Below, one piece after another: positions 52,472-61,670 of a stretch of 64,000 nucleotides of DNA. The translations under genes and the position numbers were made by a program. Source of the DNA: JAXHUM01 sp034189325 (GTDB lineage Bacteria > Desulfobacterota > DSM-4660 > Desulfatiglandales > Desulfatiglandaceae); the NCBI GenBank assembly GCA_034189325.1, contig JAXHUM010000015.1, positions 1 through 64,000 on the forward strand, written 5' to 3'. The notes beneath the pieces are model-generated. The model made no database searches and had not been told where the DNA came from. It saw only the letters and a list, made by a program, of their open reading frames with translations. Each line of letters begins with the position of its first letter. The stretch's first letter is position 1.

Positions 52472-53230
52472 ATGCAGATATCAGACATTAACAACTCTAT
52501 GAACCTGTTGAACAACCGTGAGAGCGTTGGGATCCGAGTTGTTGACAGGGTTGGGAATGATTCCAATCAGACGAAGAAGACTGATCGGCCGAAAAAGTCG
52601 GAAAACCTTTCTCTCAAGTCTCGTCAAATGGGTTCCATGAAGATTAACCTGAATGAGGTTGCCAGGAAAAAAGGTGAGACAGCAGAAAAAACTGCCCAGA
52701 TGGAAAGTTACATTGAGAGGATGAAAGCGGATTTGGAAAAAATTACAAAAAGCTTCCCTCCTTTTCTGCCCGGTAGTGAAGAAAGAATCAAGAGACTGAG
52801 GAGCTTCCAATCCTTTCGGAGACTTATAGACGAGCTGACCATTCCTCCAAAACGTGATTTTGATCAAATGATGGTATCCTCGGTGCAAAGGGATGTATCA
52901 GAGGTCCGAGCAGGTGAAGGGCTTAAGATTCCGGAACTTGGAGAAAAGGCGACAGATAGGGATATTCAGTTTGCATCGGAACAGCTTGATAAGGCCAAGG
53001 CATGGCTTGACGAGTCACATGCCGATATTGAGGAAGAGATGTCTTTTATGATAAGGCATTTTGAGCAACAGACGCAAGAGATCTTGGAAATCAATATGAG
53101 TGATGCTGAGGCGGTGGCCGATAGGGACAATGAAGCGGAAGAGGAAAGCCGGTCAACGAGATATGCCTTGGCGCTGAGGCCGGGCATGAGCCTGACCGAG
53201 GCACAATCACAGTTGCTTTTATTGATATAA
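52472..53230 (+). CDS. Conserved-looking flagellar locus protein of unknown function
   Basis: 252 residues, very polar and largely helical. The first 60 residues look disordered (QISDINNSMNLLNNRES, KKTDRPKKSENLSLKS). Residues 70-125 form a helix ending in SFPPFLPGSEERIKRLRSFQSFRRLIDELTIPP, the most conserved-looking part. The rest is charged helix ending in a hydrophobic SQLLLLI. No signal peptide and no motif of FlgM, FliS, FliW or CsrA. It lies between flagellin and flbT with AGGAGG six bases before the ATG, so a role in flagellin export, folding or regulation is likely, but this is from position only. Confidence 0.75.
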   Translation: MQISDINNSMNLLNNRESVGIRVVDRVGNDSNQTKKTDRPKKSENLSLKSRQMGSMKINLNEVARKKGETAEKTAQMESYIERMKADLEKITKSFPPFLPGSEERIKRLRSFQSFRRLIDELTIPPKRDFDQMMVSSVQRDVSEVRAGEGLKIPELGEKATDRDIQFASEQLDKAKAWLDESHADIEEEMSFMIRHFEQQTQEILEINMSDAEAVADRDNEAEEESRSTRYALALRPGMSLTEAQSQLLLLI

Positions 53231-53289
53231 TTGGATGGCCTTTTCACCATGCATTTTGACCTGATGAACTATCACATGAACCGTGAACC

Positions 53290-53676
53290 ATGGCCCTGAA
53301 AATCACATTGAGACCTCATGAAAGAGTCATCATCAGCGGCGCCGTGATCACCAATGGAAACCGGACAGCCGACTTGTGCATCGATAACAAGGTGCCTGTT
53401 TTAAGGGAGAAGGATATTCTCAAAGAGCATGAGGCGGATTCACCGGCACGAAGGATCTATTTGGTGATCCAGCTCATGTATATTGACCCGGACAACCTGG
53501 TCATTCATCATAATACTTACTGGACGCTGATCCGAGATTTTATCAAGGCGGCGCCCAGCACTCTCGGTCTTATTGATGAGATCAGCGAACATATTCTGAG
53601 CGGCCGCTACTATAAGGCGCTCAAACGAGCAAAAAAACTTACTGATTATGAAGAGGAGGCCCTTAGTCGTGTATAA
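53290..53676 (+). CDS. flbT: Flagellin mRNA regulator FlbT
   Basis: 128 residues, normal length. In Caulobacter FlbT binds the leader of flagellin mRNA and limits its translation until the hook is done, working against FlaF. Landmarks: MALKITLRPHERVIISGAVITNGNRTADL, PARRIYLVIQLMYIDPDN and a C-terminal helix ISEHILSGRYYKALKRAKKL. The gene overlaps flaF by eight bases and lies downstream of flagellin in the same orientation. FlbT/FlaF are best known from Alphaproteobacteria and are also found in some Desulfobacterota. Confidence 0.92.
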   Translation: MALKITLRPHERVIISGAVITNGNRTADLCIDNKVPVLREKDILKEHEADSPARRIYLVIQLMYIDPDNLVIHHNTYWTLIRDFIKAAPSTLGLIDEISEHILSGRYYKALKRAKKLTDYEEEALSRV

Positions 53677-54046
53677 AAATCCCTTGGAAGCATATGAGAA
53701 AGTCAATAAGGCAACAATGTCCGGCCGTGATGTGGAGGCGGCAGTCCTCACAAAGGCGGCGCTGAAGCTTAAGGCGTGTCAGGACGATTGGGACGCCGAA
53801 GATCGCGCTGCAAAGTTAGATGATGCTCTGAGGTTTAACCAGAAGGTATGGAGTGTTTTTCAAGGGGAGTTGGCCGAAAAGGATAATCCTCTACCGATCC
53901 AGATCAAGGAAAATCTCTTTCGTTTGGGGGCCTTTGTTGACCGGCGCATTTTTGAGACAATGAGTTTTCCATCTCCTGAAAAGCTGACTGCAGTGATCAA
54001 TATTAATCACAACATCGCGGCAGGCCTGAGAGGGTCCGGCGCTTGA
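53669..54046 (+). CDS. flaF: Flagellar assembly regulator FlaF
   Basis: 125 residues from a GTG start at 53669, nine bases behind AGGAGG, giving the family start MYKNPLEAYEKVNK; an ATG at 53648 would add seven residues but lies in front of that ribosome binding site. Family features: SGRDVEAAVLTKAALKLKACQ, ALRFNQKVWSVFQGEL, LPIQIKENLFRLGAFVDRRIFE and INHNIAAGLRGS. FlaF favours flagellin translation or secretion, opposite to FlbT, in Caulobacter. Last gene of the flagellin row, followed by a terminator. Confidence 0.9.
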   Translation: MYKNPLEAYEKVNKATMSGRDVEAAVLTKAALKLKACQDDWDAEDRAAKLDDALRFNQKVWSVFQGELAEKDNPLPIQIKENLFRLGAFVDRRIFETMSFPSPEKLTAVININHNIAAGLRGSGA

Positions 54047-54070
54047 GCATAACGAGCCCTAAACTAAAAA

Positions 54071-54130
54071 ACCTGGAGATATGTTAAGATTACAGGGGAT
54101 GATCAAATCCCCGTTTTAACTTCCCCAGGT
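54071..54130 (+). terminator. Nested terminator hairpin after flaF
   Basis: Inner stem GGGGAT (54095-54100) with ATCCCC (54107-54112) followed by GTTTT; it is enclosed by GTTAA/TTAAC (54083-54087 with 54115-54119) and ACCTGG/CCAGGT (54071-54076 with 54125-54130). It can end the flagellin row on the plus strand; the minus-strand glycosyltransferase gene ends just beyond it. Confidence 0.6.
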
Positions 54131-54229
54131 CCCATGCCCCGTTGCAGAATTGGATTATCGACTTCTAGAGAGTTACTTGAAATCCCCCAAAGAAATAGGG
54201 TTGAAAGTTTGTCAATGCGGGCTCCATAT

Positions 54230-57200
54230 TTACTGTAAAGCCCCATAGACAGATGGATTTGGCGACTCTTTGCGTACCGTCCCAAAGCCGGAATTGGAGG
54301 ACCCCGACAAAGTTGTTTTTGTCCAGGTCTGGAAAAGCTGGTCGTATAATTTTATAACATCAGGATTTGAATATTTTGCACCGACTGCGGTTTTCAGGAG
54401 GGACATAGCGTAATCAGCCTTCTGAGCGGCGACCAGCTTTTCGGCAAAGGTATGACATGCAACGGCAAGACCAAGCCGGCCAGTGGTTGATTCAAGCTCT
54501 GAAAAGATCCTCAATCCTTCTGATTGTGTGCCGGCGCAGCAATAGGCAACTGCGAGGAGGAACCGAGCCGAAAGGTAGTCGGGATCCTGTTCGAGCGCTC
54601 GCTGAAGGAGCGTGATAGTCTGATCCACATTCCCGCAGTAGAATTCACAAAGGGCATAATTATGAAGGGCCTCCTTCATCTGAGGTGCTATATGAGCGGC
54701 CTGTTGGGCTGTTTCTCTTGCCTCCTCGTAGCGGTTAAGCTTCAGGTACAAAGTGGCCATGTTCACAAGGGCAATGGCGGCATTGGGTTGGAGTGTGAGA
54801 AGCCGTTGCCATAATTCGATCGCTTCGGTCTCCTTTCCGATCGTTTCCGCTTGGACTGCAAGCTCGCGAATAGCATCGATATCCCCTCCCAATTCATCGA
54901 GTTTTTTCCTGCCCAGTTCGTAATAGGCTGCGCACTTTTTGTCTCCCTTCTCTTCGTTCAATTTTCCATAGTGATGGACGGGAACCTGGCACCTCTTGAT
55001 TTCAAGCCCCTTTCTTCTCAGTGACGGCTCGACTTTTTCATGGATGGGGAATTCAAAACGGATGTCACCATTGTTGGGAAAAAGGCGGACCTTGTCACTG
55101 GGCATCCAGCCCATGGCCGCCTCTTCCTGAGCGTAATCTCCCTTATTGGGATGAAACCCGATAGTGTTGACCTGGTTAATATAATTTCGCGTAGTAAAAG
55201 AAAAGGCCACATGCCCGGCATGGGACCTCTTGATCAACTGCCTGAGTTGTTCGTGGTCTTGGGTTGAGATGACTTCATCCGCGTCCATAACAAGAATCCA
55301 ATCGCCCGATGCCTTCTCAATAGCAGAATTCCGAGCGGTCGAGAAGTCGTCGTTCCATTCATAGTCAAAAACCTGTGCACCGAACACTTTGGCAATATCT
55401 TTTGTCTGGTCTTTTGATCCTGTATCAATCACTATGATTTCATCAACGACCGGCTTGAGGCTGGCAAGGCATTGGGCCAGATACTGCTCTTCATCTTTTA
55501 CAATCATGCATAAGGAGACAGAATAGCCTTTTTCAACGGCATCGATCGTTGTATAGGGGCCGACACGTTTTCGTACCTCAAGGGCCGCCCTAAGGAATCC
55601 CTCCTGCAAATCAAAAGACACCATGGCCTCTTCAATAACCTCCATGGCCTGACTATGTTTGGCCTGTTTTATCAAATCATCTATCAATAAGTGCTTAAGG
55701 CGCTTGTCACTGGGGTACAACGCAACGGCGTCCCTCAATATGGGTTCGGCTCTGTCAAAGCGGGAGAGGTCTGTAATGGCAGTATGGTAAAGAGTAACAA
55801 CATCCGTAAGGATGGGCGAAAGGATGAATCCTCTCTCAAGAAGATCCAAGGCCTGGTCCGGTTCTCCTCCTTCCCATTTCAGGACGCCAAGATTTGTATG
55901 GGGTTCACCAAAGCCGGGGTCGGATTCAATAGAACCTTTGAAAAGCATTTCTGCCTTGTCTTTATCACCCTGTCTATATGCCAGAATACCTTTCAGGTTC
56001 AAGGCTAATGAAGAATCAGGATCACAGGAAAGTATCTCTTCGGCATAGGCTCCGGCCTCAGGGTATTTTTCCAATCCTTCAAGGCAATAGGCCGTTAGTT
56101 CAAGCTTTCGTAAGTCTCCTTCACCTCCAGGCATCTCATTTAAAGCGTCAAGGGCATCTTGATATTGCCCATGCCTAAGAAGAAGTTCTGCAAGGGTTTG
56201 GTACAGACGCTTATCATCCGGTACCTGTCCAATGCCATCTATAAGGCTCTTCAAGGCAAGGTCCGCCTTATCCTGTTGATCAAGGCCGCGGGCTTTAGCG
56301 ATTAAGCTTGGTACAAATGACTTGTTTTGAAAAGAGCTTTGGAAATCTGCAGAGACCCATTTAGTGGGTGGGGCGCTCTTCTTCATGGCAGTCTGTTCCT
56401 GACGATGAACAAAGACGTCTCCAGCTATGAGATTGGAGTAGCCCACTGATGCCGCTCTTAGAGAAAAATCTTCGGCAAATAGATCGTCAGAGTCCACCTC
56501 TTCGCTCAAGAGACCGATATGTTCCGTCAATTCGCGCTTGAAAAGCATGCAAAAACCTTCAGTTTTTAGGACAGAGACCCGGCGATAGCGATTTCTTTCT
56601 GTAAAAGATCTCGAAAATGCGTCGAGACGATCTATTGAATGGTCATCAGGCGACGGGATTTTTTGAATCCCCTTTGCTCTATTGGTCATGGGCGCAACAA
56701 TACCTGCATCTTGAATTCTGTTTAAGCAGGAGAGCATTCCTGAAAGCCAGCCATCAAAGACAACGATATCAGGGGCTAACAGGACAACATAATCGCCGAC
56801 GGATCCTTTTATCCCCTCATTGTATATTTTGCCTGGTTGGACACTTCCATGCGAGTCGAAAAAACAATACCCTTTGTTCTGTCTGAGCGTTTCCTTTAAC
56901 CATTTTGGTGCCTTGCCTTTAGGTATAGAGCTCACAAATACGATCTCAAATGTTTCAGGGGTATGCTTCTCAATGGCTCTAACGCAGTCACGCAGCTGCT
57001 TTTTGCTTTTCGGAACAGGGATAATGATCGACGTGGTAGCTTTACGGATGTCCTTTCCATGCTGGTTCTCAGGCCCTTGATCATACATTTCCTCTCGTGG
57101 GACAATCGAGGTCGGCTCAGCAATTGTAACCTCAGGTTTTGAATTCAGACAAATGGCCGTATCATGTTTAGGCCGGTTGTTTCTGTTTAAAAAAGTCTGT

Positions 57201-58831
57201 TCCGAAATAACGCTCCAGTCTCCCGCCGTAGCCACTGTGGGATAAATCTCGCGAATGCCTTTCTTGAGGGCAGGAGATGACGTCTGAAGAGCAAGGTATC
57301 CACCCTCCGTTAAACGTCTTTCTAGTTTTCGTACCATTCTCATAGGTTTCGGATAGTTTTCGAGGCCGGTCTCAAACAGGATGTAGTCAAACTTAACTCC
57401 AGCGAATATCTGGTTGACATCCCAGGACTGCTGCATGCATTCAGCGACGTCAGATATCCCTCGCAAATCCTCAGTGTAATTCTCATTGTCCGTCACGTTG
57501 TAGAGAGTCACTTCAAGGTTGTGAACATTTTCTTTGATCGATTCCTTAATCTTCAGAGGATTGCTTCCAATACCGCAATTGAGCCCGAGAATGTTAACAT
57601 GACCCTGTTCGACACATGGCAACAGAGACATGAGTTCAGTAGACCAACAAACGCCCGTACCCCAAGGGTCTATGCCGAAAGCATCATGAAAGACTTTGCG
57701 CCCTTTCTCATAAAAGGCTTTCTTTGCTGCTATTTCCTCCTTTAAGGTTACGCTTCCAAAATGATAGCAGTAGCTGTCTTTTGCGAGCATCATCTTATAC
57801 CCGTTACGACGGTAAAACAGCGCTTCTTTGTCATCAAGAAACCCACCCGGCATATCCGTGTGAAAGTAAGGGGAGAATAGCACGCCGTAACTTGAATATG
57901 ATATACTGGTGCGCCTGAGGGAGATCGGATTACACAATCTGGCTCTTTGTTCCCATCGAAAGGGATCAGGATATTCATTGTTTTTGCTGGCAAATGCATG
58001 CATCTCCTCAAGGGTAGCATATTTGGCAGGAATCGTCTGAAGATTACTGACATTAGGAGTTGTAGGTACAACCCACGCAATTTGTTCATCCGATTCCATG
58101 CAGCGGATCATGTTTGCAATTGCGTTTTCTGTGATAATGACATCATTAGAAATTTCCAAATGGTATCTCCCCTCATAAATCCTGGTGTGAGCACCAATCC
58201 CTCCCCCGTTTCTAAGGATGTTTAACTGTTTCGTAGGCCCAATACTCTCGAAAAATGTTTTTGTTCCATCTGTAGATCCATGATTGATCAAGATCAGTTC
58301 ATAGTTTAAATCCTGGGGAATATACCTCATTAGGCTGTCTATACATTGTTTTGTAAACTCAAGCTTATTAAATGCCAGAACACTAATCGACAGATCATAT
58401 TTATAGCTTCCCGATTCAACGCTCCTATCAATGTGCTCGTTGGTACCTAAAGTTGCTAGTTCATTTTGGTAATATTTGTCCATTCGTGTTCTGTCAGGGA
58501 ACACGCAATTGAAAAAATAGTAGCCATTATAGAAGTCTTTTAAAAGGGGTAATAATTCAAATTCAATTTTGGCAGTTGTATAATTCGATCTTGCATTGGC
58601 ATACACCATGATCCTTTTTAATGAATCTGCAATACTTTCAACGGCTGTCAGAGTAATCCCTTCTTCATACCTCGCAATGAAATCCTGAAGCACCAGAAGC
58701 ATGGATCCAGCTTTCTTCTGAAAAGAAGAATAGAGCCCTTGTGCCGCCAAATGCAGCAAATGCTGGGCTTCTTTTATAAGACCATCGGTTGCTTCCAGCG
58801 TTCTAAGTGCAAATTCTTGATTAGCTAACAT
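54230..58831 (-). CDS. Giant multi-domain glycosyltransferase with TPR repeats
   Basis: 1533 residues, no signal peptide. Order: helical N-terminus (1-140); GT2 domain A (about 146-390; LSISVLAFNKLEFTKQCIDSL, INHGSTDGT, LEISNDVIIT); methyltransferase-like Rossmann region (about 415-560; NILGLNCGIGSNPLK and FDYILFETGLEN); GT2 domain B (about 590-840; TSIIIPVPKSKKQLRDC, VVLLAPDIVVFDGW); TPR block (about 860-1090); GT2 domain C of the SunS-like kind (about 1105-1320; SLCMIVKDEEQYLAQCL, VIDTGSKDQT, VMDADEV); TPR block (about 1340-1490). Convergent with flaF, beside flagellin genes: protein O-glycosylation of the filament is the best guess, since TPR-GT2 proteins of this type modify flagellin in other bacteria. 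Domain B lacks the clear DxD of A and C. Confidence 0.88.
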   Translation of the reverse strand: MLANQEFALRTLEATDGLIKEAQHLLHLAAQGLYSSFQKKAGSMLLVLQDFIARYEEGITLTAVESIADSLKRIMVYANARSNYTTAKIEFELLPLLKDFYNGYYFFNCVFPDRTRMDKYYQNELATLGTNEHIDRSVESGSYKYDLSISVLAFNKLEFTKQCIDSLMRYIPQDLNYELILINHGSTDGTKTFFESIGPTKQLNILRNGGGIGAHTRIYEGRYHLEISNDVIITENAIANMIRCMESDEQIAWVVPTTPNVSNLQTIPAKYATLEEMHAFASKNNEYPDPFRWEQRARLCNPISLRRTSISYSSYGVLFSPYFHTDMPGGFLDDKEALFYRRNGYKMMLAKDSYCYHFGSVTLKEEIAAKKAFYEKGRKVFHDAFGIDPWGTGVCWSTELMSLLPCVEQGHVNILGLNCGIGSNPLKIKESIKENVHNLEVTLYNVTDNENYTEDLRGISDVAECMQQSWDVNQIFAGVKFDYILFETGLENYPKPMRMVRKLERRLTEGGYLALQTSSPALKKGIREIYPTVATAGDWSVISEQTFLNRNNRPKHDTAICLNSKPEVTIAEPTSIVPREEMYDQGPENQHGKDIRKATTSIIIPVPKSKKQLRDCVRAIEKHTPETFEIVFVSSIPKGKAPKWLKETLRQNKGYCFFDSHGSVQPGKIYNEGIKGSVGDYVVLLAPDIVVFDGWLSGMLSCLNRIQDAGIVAPMTNRAKGIQKIPSPDDHSIDRLDAFSRSFTERNRYRRVSVLKTEGFCMLFKRELTEHIGLLSEEVDSDDLFAEDFSLRAASVGYSNLIAGDVFVHRQEQTAMKKSAPPTKWVSADFQSSFQNKSFVPSLIAKARGLDQQDKADLALKSLIDGIGQVPDDKRLYQTLAELLLRHGQYQDALDALNEMPGGEGDLRKLELTAYCLEGLEKYPEAGAYAEEILSCDPDSSLALNLKGILAYRQGDKDKAEMLFKGSIESDPGFGEPHTNLGVLKWEGGEPDQALDLLERGFILSPILTDVVTLYHTAITDLSRFDRAEPILRDAVALYPSDKRLKHLLIDDLIKQAKHSQAMEVIEEAMVSFDLQEGFLRAALEVRKRVGPYTTIDAVEKGYSVSLCMIVKDEEQYLAQCLASLKPVVDEIIVIDTGSKDQTKDIAKVFGAQVFDYEWNDDFSTARNSAIEKASGDWILVMDADEVISTQDHEQLRQLIKRSHAGHVAFSFTTRNYINQVNTIGFHPNKGDYAQEEAAMGWMPSDKVRLFPNNGDIRFEFPIHEKVEPSLRRKGLEIKRCQVPVHHYGKLNEEKGDKKCAAYYELGRKKLDELGGDIDAIRELAVQAETIGKETEAIELWQRLLTLQPNAAIALVNMATLYLKLNRYEEARETAQQAAHIAPQMKEALHNYALCEFYCGNVDQTITLLQRALEQDPDYLSARFLLAVAYCCAGTQSEGLRIFSELESTTGRLGLAVACHTFAEKLVAAQKADYAMSLLKTAVGAKYSNPDVIKLYDQLFQTWTKTTLSGSSNSGFGTVRKESPNPSVYGALQ

Positions 58832-58960
58832 GGCTTTGTGTCCACCTGTCCTTTCTTGACTTTATGGGATTAGATTCTCATTGTTTAGCTGATTTGCGGT
58901 AATATTGGGAACGGTTTTTACATCGGAACCAGGTGGGTTTTGAGGAGAATCATCGAAATG

Positions 58961-59230
58961 TCAAGCAAGCGTTTTAATCGCCCGCGCAGAGCGATTCATT
59001 AACCGGCCACCAAAGAGGGTGGCGCCACCCGTAATAACAAGCTTTCCCCCATAGACCTTCAGTATGAACCGGAAGGTGATCCAGATCATTTGAAAGGGGG
59101 CCGTCCATAATTCACTATCATCAAAACCGATTTTAAGTTTGTCCGTGAGAATCATACCAATTCCAAAACCTTTTTTATGTTGGACTGAAAACTCAGCCCA
59201 GCGCCAAAACCATAATCGCTCCCGGTGCAA
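58961..59230 (-). CDS. Uncertain small ORF
   Basis: 89 codons with one hydrophobic stretch (WTAPFQMIWITFRFILKVYGG) and a basic end. I recognise no family, and the ribosome binding site is unclear. It includes the 14-base palindrome GGGTGGCGCCACCC (59017-59030). It may be a gene remnant or chance; listed because it fills an otherwise empty gap of about 480 bases between two clear genes. Confidence 0.25.
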   Translation of the reverse strand: MHRERLWFWRWAEFSVQHKKGFGIGMILTDKLKIGFDDSELWTAPFQMIWITFRFILKVYGGKLVITGGATLFGGRLMNRSARAIKTLA

Positions 59231-59313
59231 GACGGAGCAATCGAAATATCGTTCCCTGTATTTCCTTAAGACTCTAGCCCAGTATCACTCATACCCTCTT
59301 TATAAGGGAGGCG

Positions 59314-59910
59314 TTAGCAGGCACCTTTTGGTCTTCCCCAAACTTCATAGTGAACCATGTCTTTAAGAGATTTCCGTGGTCGCGGCTCTGGTTTTTCATC
59401 AGCATACCCAACGCAGATAACGGCAATCACATATTTATCCGAATCAACCTTTAAAATCGGCCTTATATTTATCTGGTTAAACCATGCCACCCAACACGTT
59501 CCAAGTCCCATTGCTTCCGCTTGAAGAACAAGATGATCAATGGCGATTGTGGTATCACGAATTATCAATTTCACTTCTTCCTGAGGACTATCTTCAGATA
59601 TATCAGAATAGACAAAATCTTGCGTATCCTGATTAATTTCTTTAAACCGAACGCCCATGTCTGCCACACAGACAATAAATACCGGTGCCTGTAACATCCA
59701 TTCCTGACTGTGACAAGCTTCCGTTATCCTTTCTTTGATTTCTTTTGATTTCACAATAATAAAATTCCATGGTTGTGAATTGTCCCCAGAGGGAGCACGC
59801 CTCGCACATTCTAACATTGCATCTATTTTATCGTCTTCAACAGGAATGTCTTTGTGTTTCCTAATGCTTCTTCTTGTAATGATTGGTGTTAGTATTTCCA
59901 TTGTCAGCAT
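59314..59910 (-). CDS. Nitroreductase family protein
   Basis: 198 residues, typical length. FMN-dependent NAD(P)H oxidoreductase fold: ITRRSIRKHKD (phosphate-binding arginines), ARRAPSGDNSQPWNFIIV, LVLQAEAMGLGTCWVAWFNQ and a C-terminal VGYADEKPEPRPRKSLKD. Members reduce nitro groups, quinones or flavins; the substrate is open. The ATG at 59910 or the next at 59901 (MEILTPI) can start it. It stands between the glycosyltransferase genes with no link to them in function that I can see. Confidence 0.9.
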   Translation of the reverse strand: MLTMEILTPIITRRSIRKHKDIPVEDDKIDAMLECARRAPSGDNSQPWNFIIVKSKEIKERITEACHSQEWMLQAPVFIVCVADMGVRFKEINQDTQDFVYSDISEDSPQEEVKLIIRDTTIAIDHLVLQAEAMGLGTCWVAWFNQINIRPILKVDSDKYVIAVICVGYADEKPEPRPRKSLKDMVHYEVWGRPKGAC

Positions 59911-60080
59911 ATCTGCAACAGAGCCAGGGGTTTATTTTGCAAACCCGTAAATCGTTGAAAACAAAGAGCCATCTTAGATCATAACAAGGGGAAACCACGC
60001 GAAGGTTGCTGGGATGTTTTGGAGAATATTTGCTGTGTTACTTTTGAAATAAGATGGAAGGCCTCTCTTATTCGGGATAC

Positions 60081-61547
60081 TTAATAACAGATTTGCTGAA
60101 ATGTTATATATTCAGTTAGCTCAGAAATATTTAGCGAATCATGTTCGTTAGTGGCGGCAGCTTCTCCAGCTAATTCTTTCCAGGAATAAATCGGCAGATC
60201 TTTTCTTGGTAGGTTCGCGGATAGAATGTTTGAAATAGCCTGTTCATGATCACGTTCACTGCTAAGAATTACAGCATCAAGACTTATCATTTTCCGCAAT
60301 TCATCGTGGGGAACAACCGGGATCCCAAATACATTCTGGCCAATTCTGGCACTGGAGGAATCCAGACAACACATCACCTGTACACTACTTTTGCGAGCAG
60401 CTTCTACGATCAAGAATGAGGTTAACATACTCCCAACAATGGCTATGGTTTTTATTTCAGGGTGAGCTTCGAAAAGTGATCGGTTTTTTGTCAAGGCCTC
60501 CATCCAGTGACGATATCCTTTCTGTGCCCCGACGTTGGCAGGTTGGGACATAATTCTCTGGAAATTCGACGCTTCAATCGTTGGTTCCAATCCAAATTCA
60601 CGCAGAAGAATTTCAAAGGGCAGTGCTGAGTCTACACTTCGAAGCTCGGGGCTTACATTTTTGACCCACCGTGAACGAAGCCTTAGAAGGTGCTCTTTCA
60701 CCTTCTCGCGTCCCCAACGCCGCATGGTGTTAAACAACATATCCTGAGCTTTAAAACGGAGGTAGGACCCCCAAATATCCGGCAGGTATTTCTTTAATTT
60801 TTTATTGCGGGATCGACTTCGCAGAAGATTGCCCGCCATATTTGCCATTGGGGCACTTTGATCTACAGTACGTGATTCTTGACCAGGATGCTGTCTGTAT
60901 CGCAACAAAGGTTCCGAAAGAACACCGATCTGCCCCTTCAAATTGAGGAGGAAAAGGAGCCAGATGTCTCCACTAGATTGGTATTTAGACTTCTTTTTCT
61001 TAACAAGTCGCGGAATGGCGGATATGTGAGCCTTGCGGTTAAAAAGGAGTGTGGGAGTGGGAAGCCATAGCTTTTCTTCCAAATAAGTACGGATATATTC
61101 CACTTCATTATAGATGCAATCACCACCGAATTCATACATTTGATCTTGAATTAATTCACCTTTTTCATCGATCAGGCTGACATTGGTGCCAACGCAAAGC
61201 ACACGAGGATTGTTTTTGATGAAAGCCATTTGTTTTTCAATCATATTCGGTTCCATAACATCGTCGTCATGAGTCAGTAATATATATTCTCCGCGGCTCA
61301 TCCACAGGGCTGAAGTGTAGTTGGTTGTCCCATTTCCATACGGTGGCTGACGAACATATGTCAACCTGGAATCATGATAGGATAAGACTACATCAGCAGT
61401 ATTATCGGTGCTATGGTTATCCATGACTATAAGTTCAAAATCAGTATAAGTCTGATTGAGGATTGCTTCGAGAGCCTCTTGCATATATGAGCCACTGGCA
61501 CGATTGTAAGTCAGTAATGCGATGGTTAATTTTGTATTCCCTTTCAC
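60081..61547 (-). CDS. GT2 glycosyltransferase with C-terminal Rossmann-like module
   Basis: 488 residues. N-terminal GT-A domain (about 1-235): TIALLTYNRASGSYMQEALEAILNQTYTDFELIVMDNHSTDNT and the metal-binding LLTHDDDVMEP. A helical middle follows (235-340). Residues about 368-465 form a nucleotide-binding-like module (IKTIAIVGSMLTSFLIVEAA, then CCLDSSSARIGQNVFGIPVVPHDEL), of the kind that also ends the radical SAM protein encoded next. No signal peptide or membrane segment, so it works in the cytoplasm, probably on surface glycans or on the filament. Start ATG 61547; upstream the AGGAGGGGG in the spacer (near 61556-61562) is a good ribosome binding site. Lower GC than the genes to the left suggests a region acquired or evolving separately. 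Confidence 0.85.
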   Translation of the reverse strand: MKGNTKLTIALLTYNRASGSYMQEALEAILNQTYTDFELIVMDNHSTDNTADVVLSYHDSRLTYVRQPPYGNGTTNYTSALWMSRGEYILLTHDDDVMEPNMIEKQMAFIKNNPRVLCVGTNVSLIDEKGELIQDQMYEFGGDCIYNEVEYIRTYLEEKLWLPTPTLLFNRKAHISAIPRLVKKKKSKYQSSGDIWLLFLLNLKGQIGVLSEPLLRYRQHPGQESRTVDQSAPMANMAGNLLRSRSRNKKLKKYLPDIWGSYLRFKAQDMLFNTMRRWGREKVKEHLLRLRSRWVKNVSPELRSVDSALPFEILLREFGLEPTIEASNFQRIMSQPANVGAQKGYRHWMEALTKNRSLFEAHPEIKTIAIVGSMLTSFLIVEAARKSSVQVMCCLDSSSARIGQNVFGIPVVPHDELRKMISLDAVILSSERDHEQAISNILSANLPRKDLPIYSWKELAGEAAATNEHDSLNISELTEYITFQQICY

Positions 61548-61670
61548 GTTTATCCCCCTCCTAGACTCTTTTGAGGCTTGTTTGAAGTAGTCCTTGAGTC
61601 ATAAAAGCCGATGTTGCGGCTACTCTTTGTCCTATCGGGCTACTGAGACATCCTATACGATATTGCAGTA

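Noticed and set aside
58910..58935. CCGATG-like -10 on the minus strand before the giant glycosyltransferase
   Set aside because: No matching -35 at 11 bases; not called a sigma-28 promoter.
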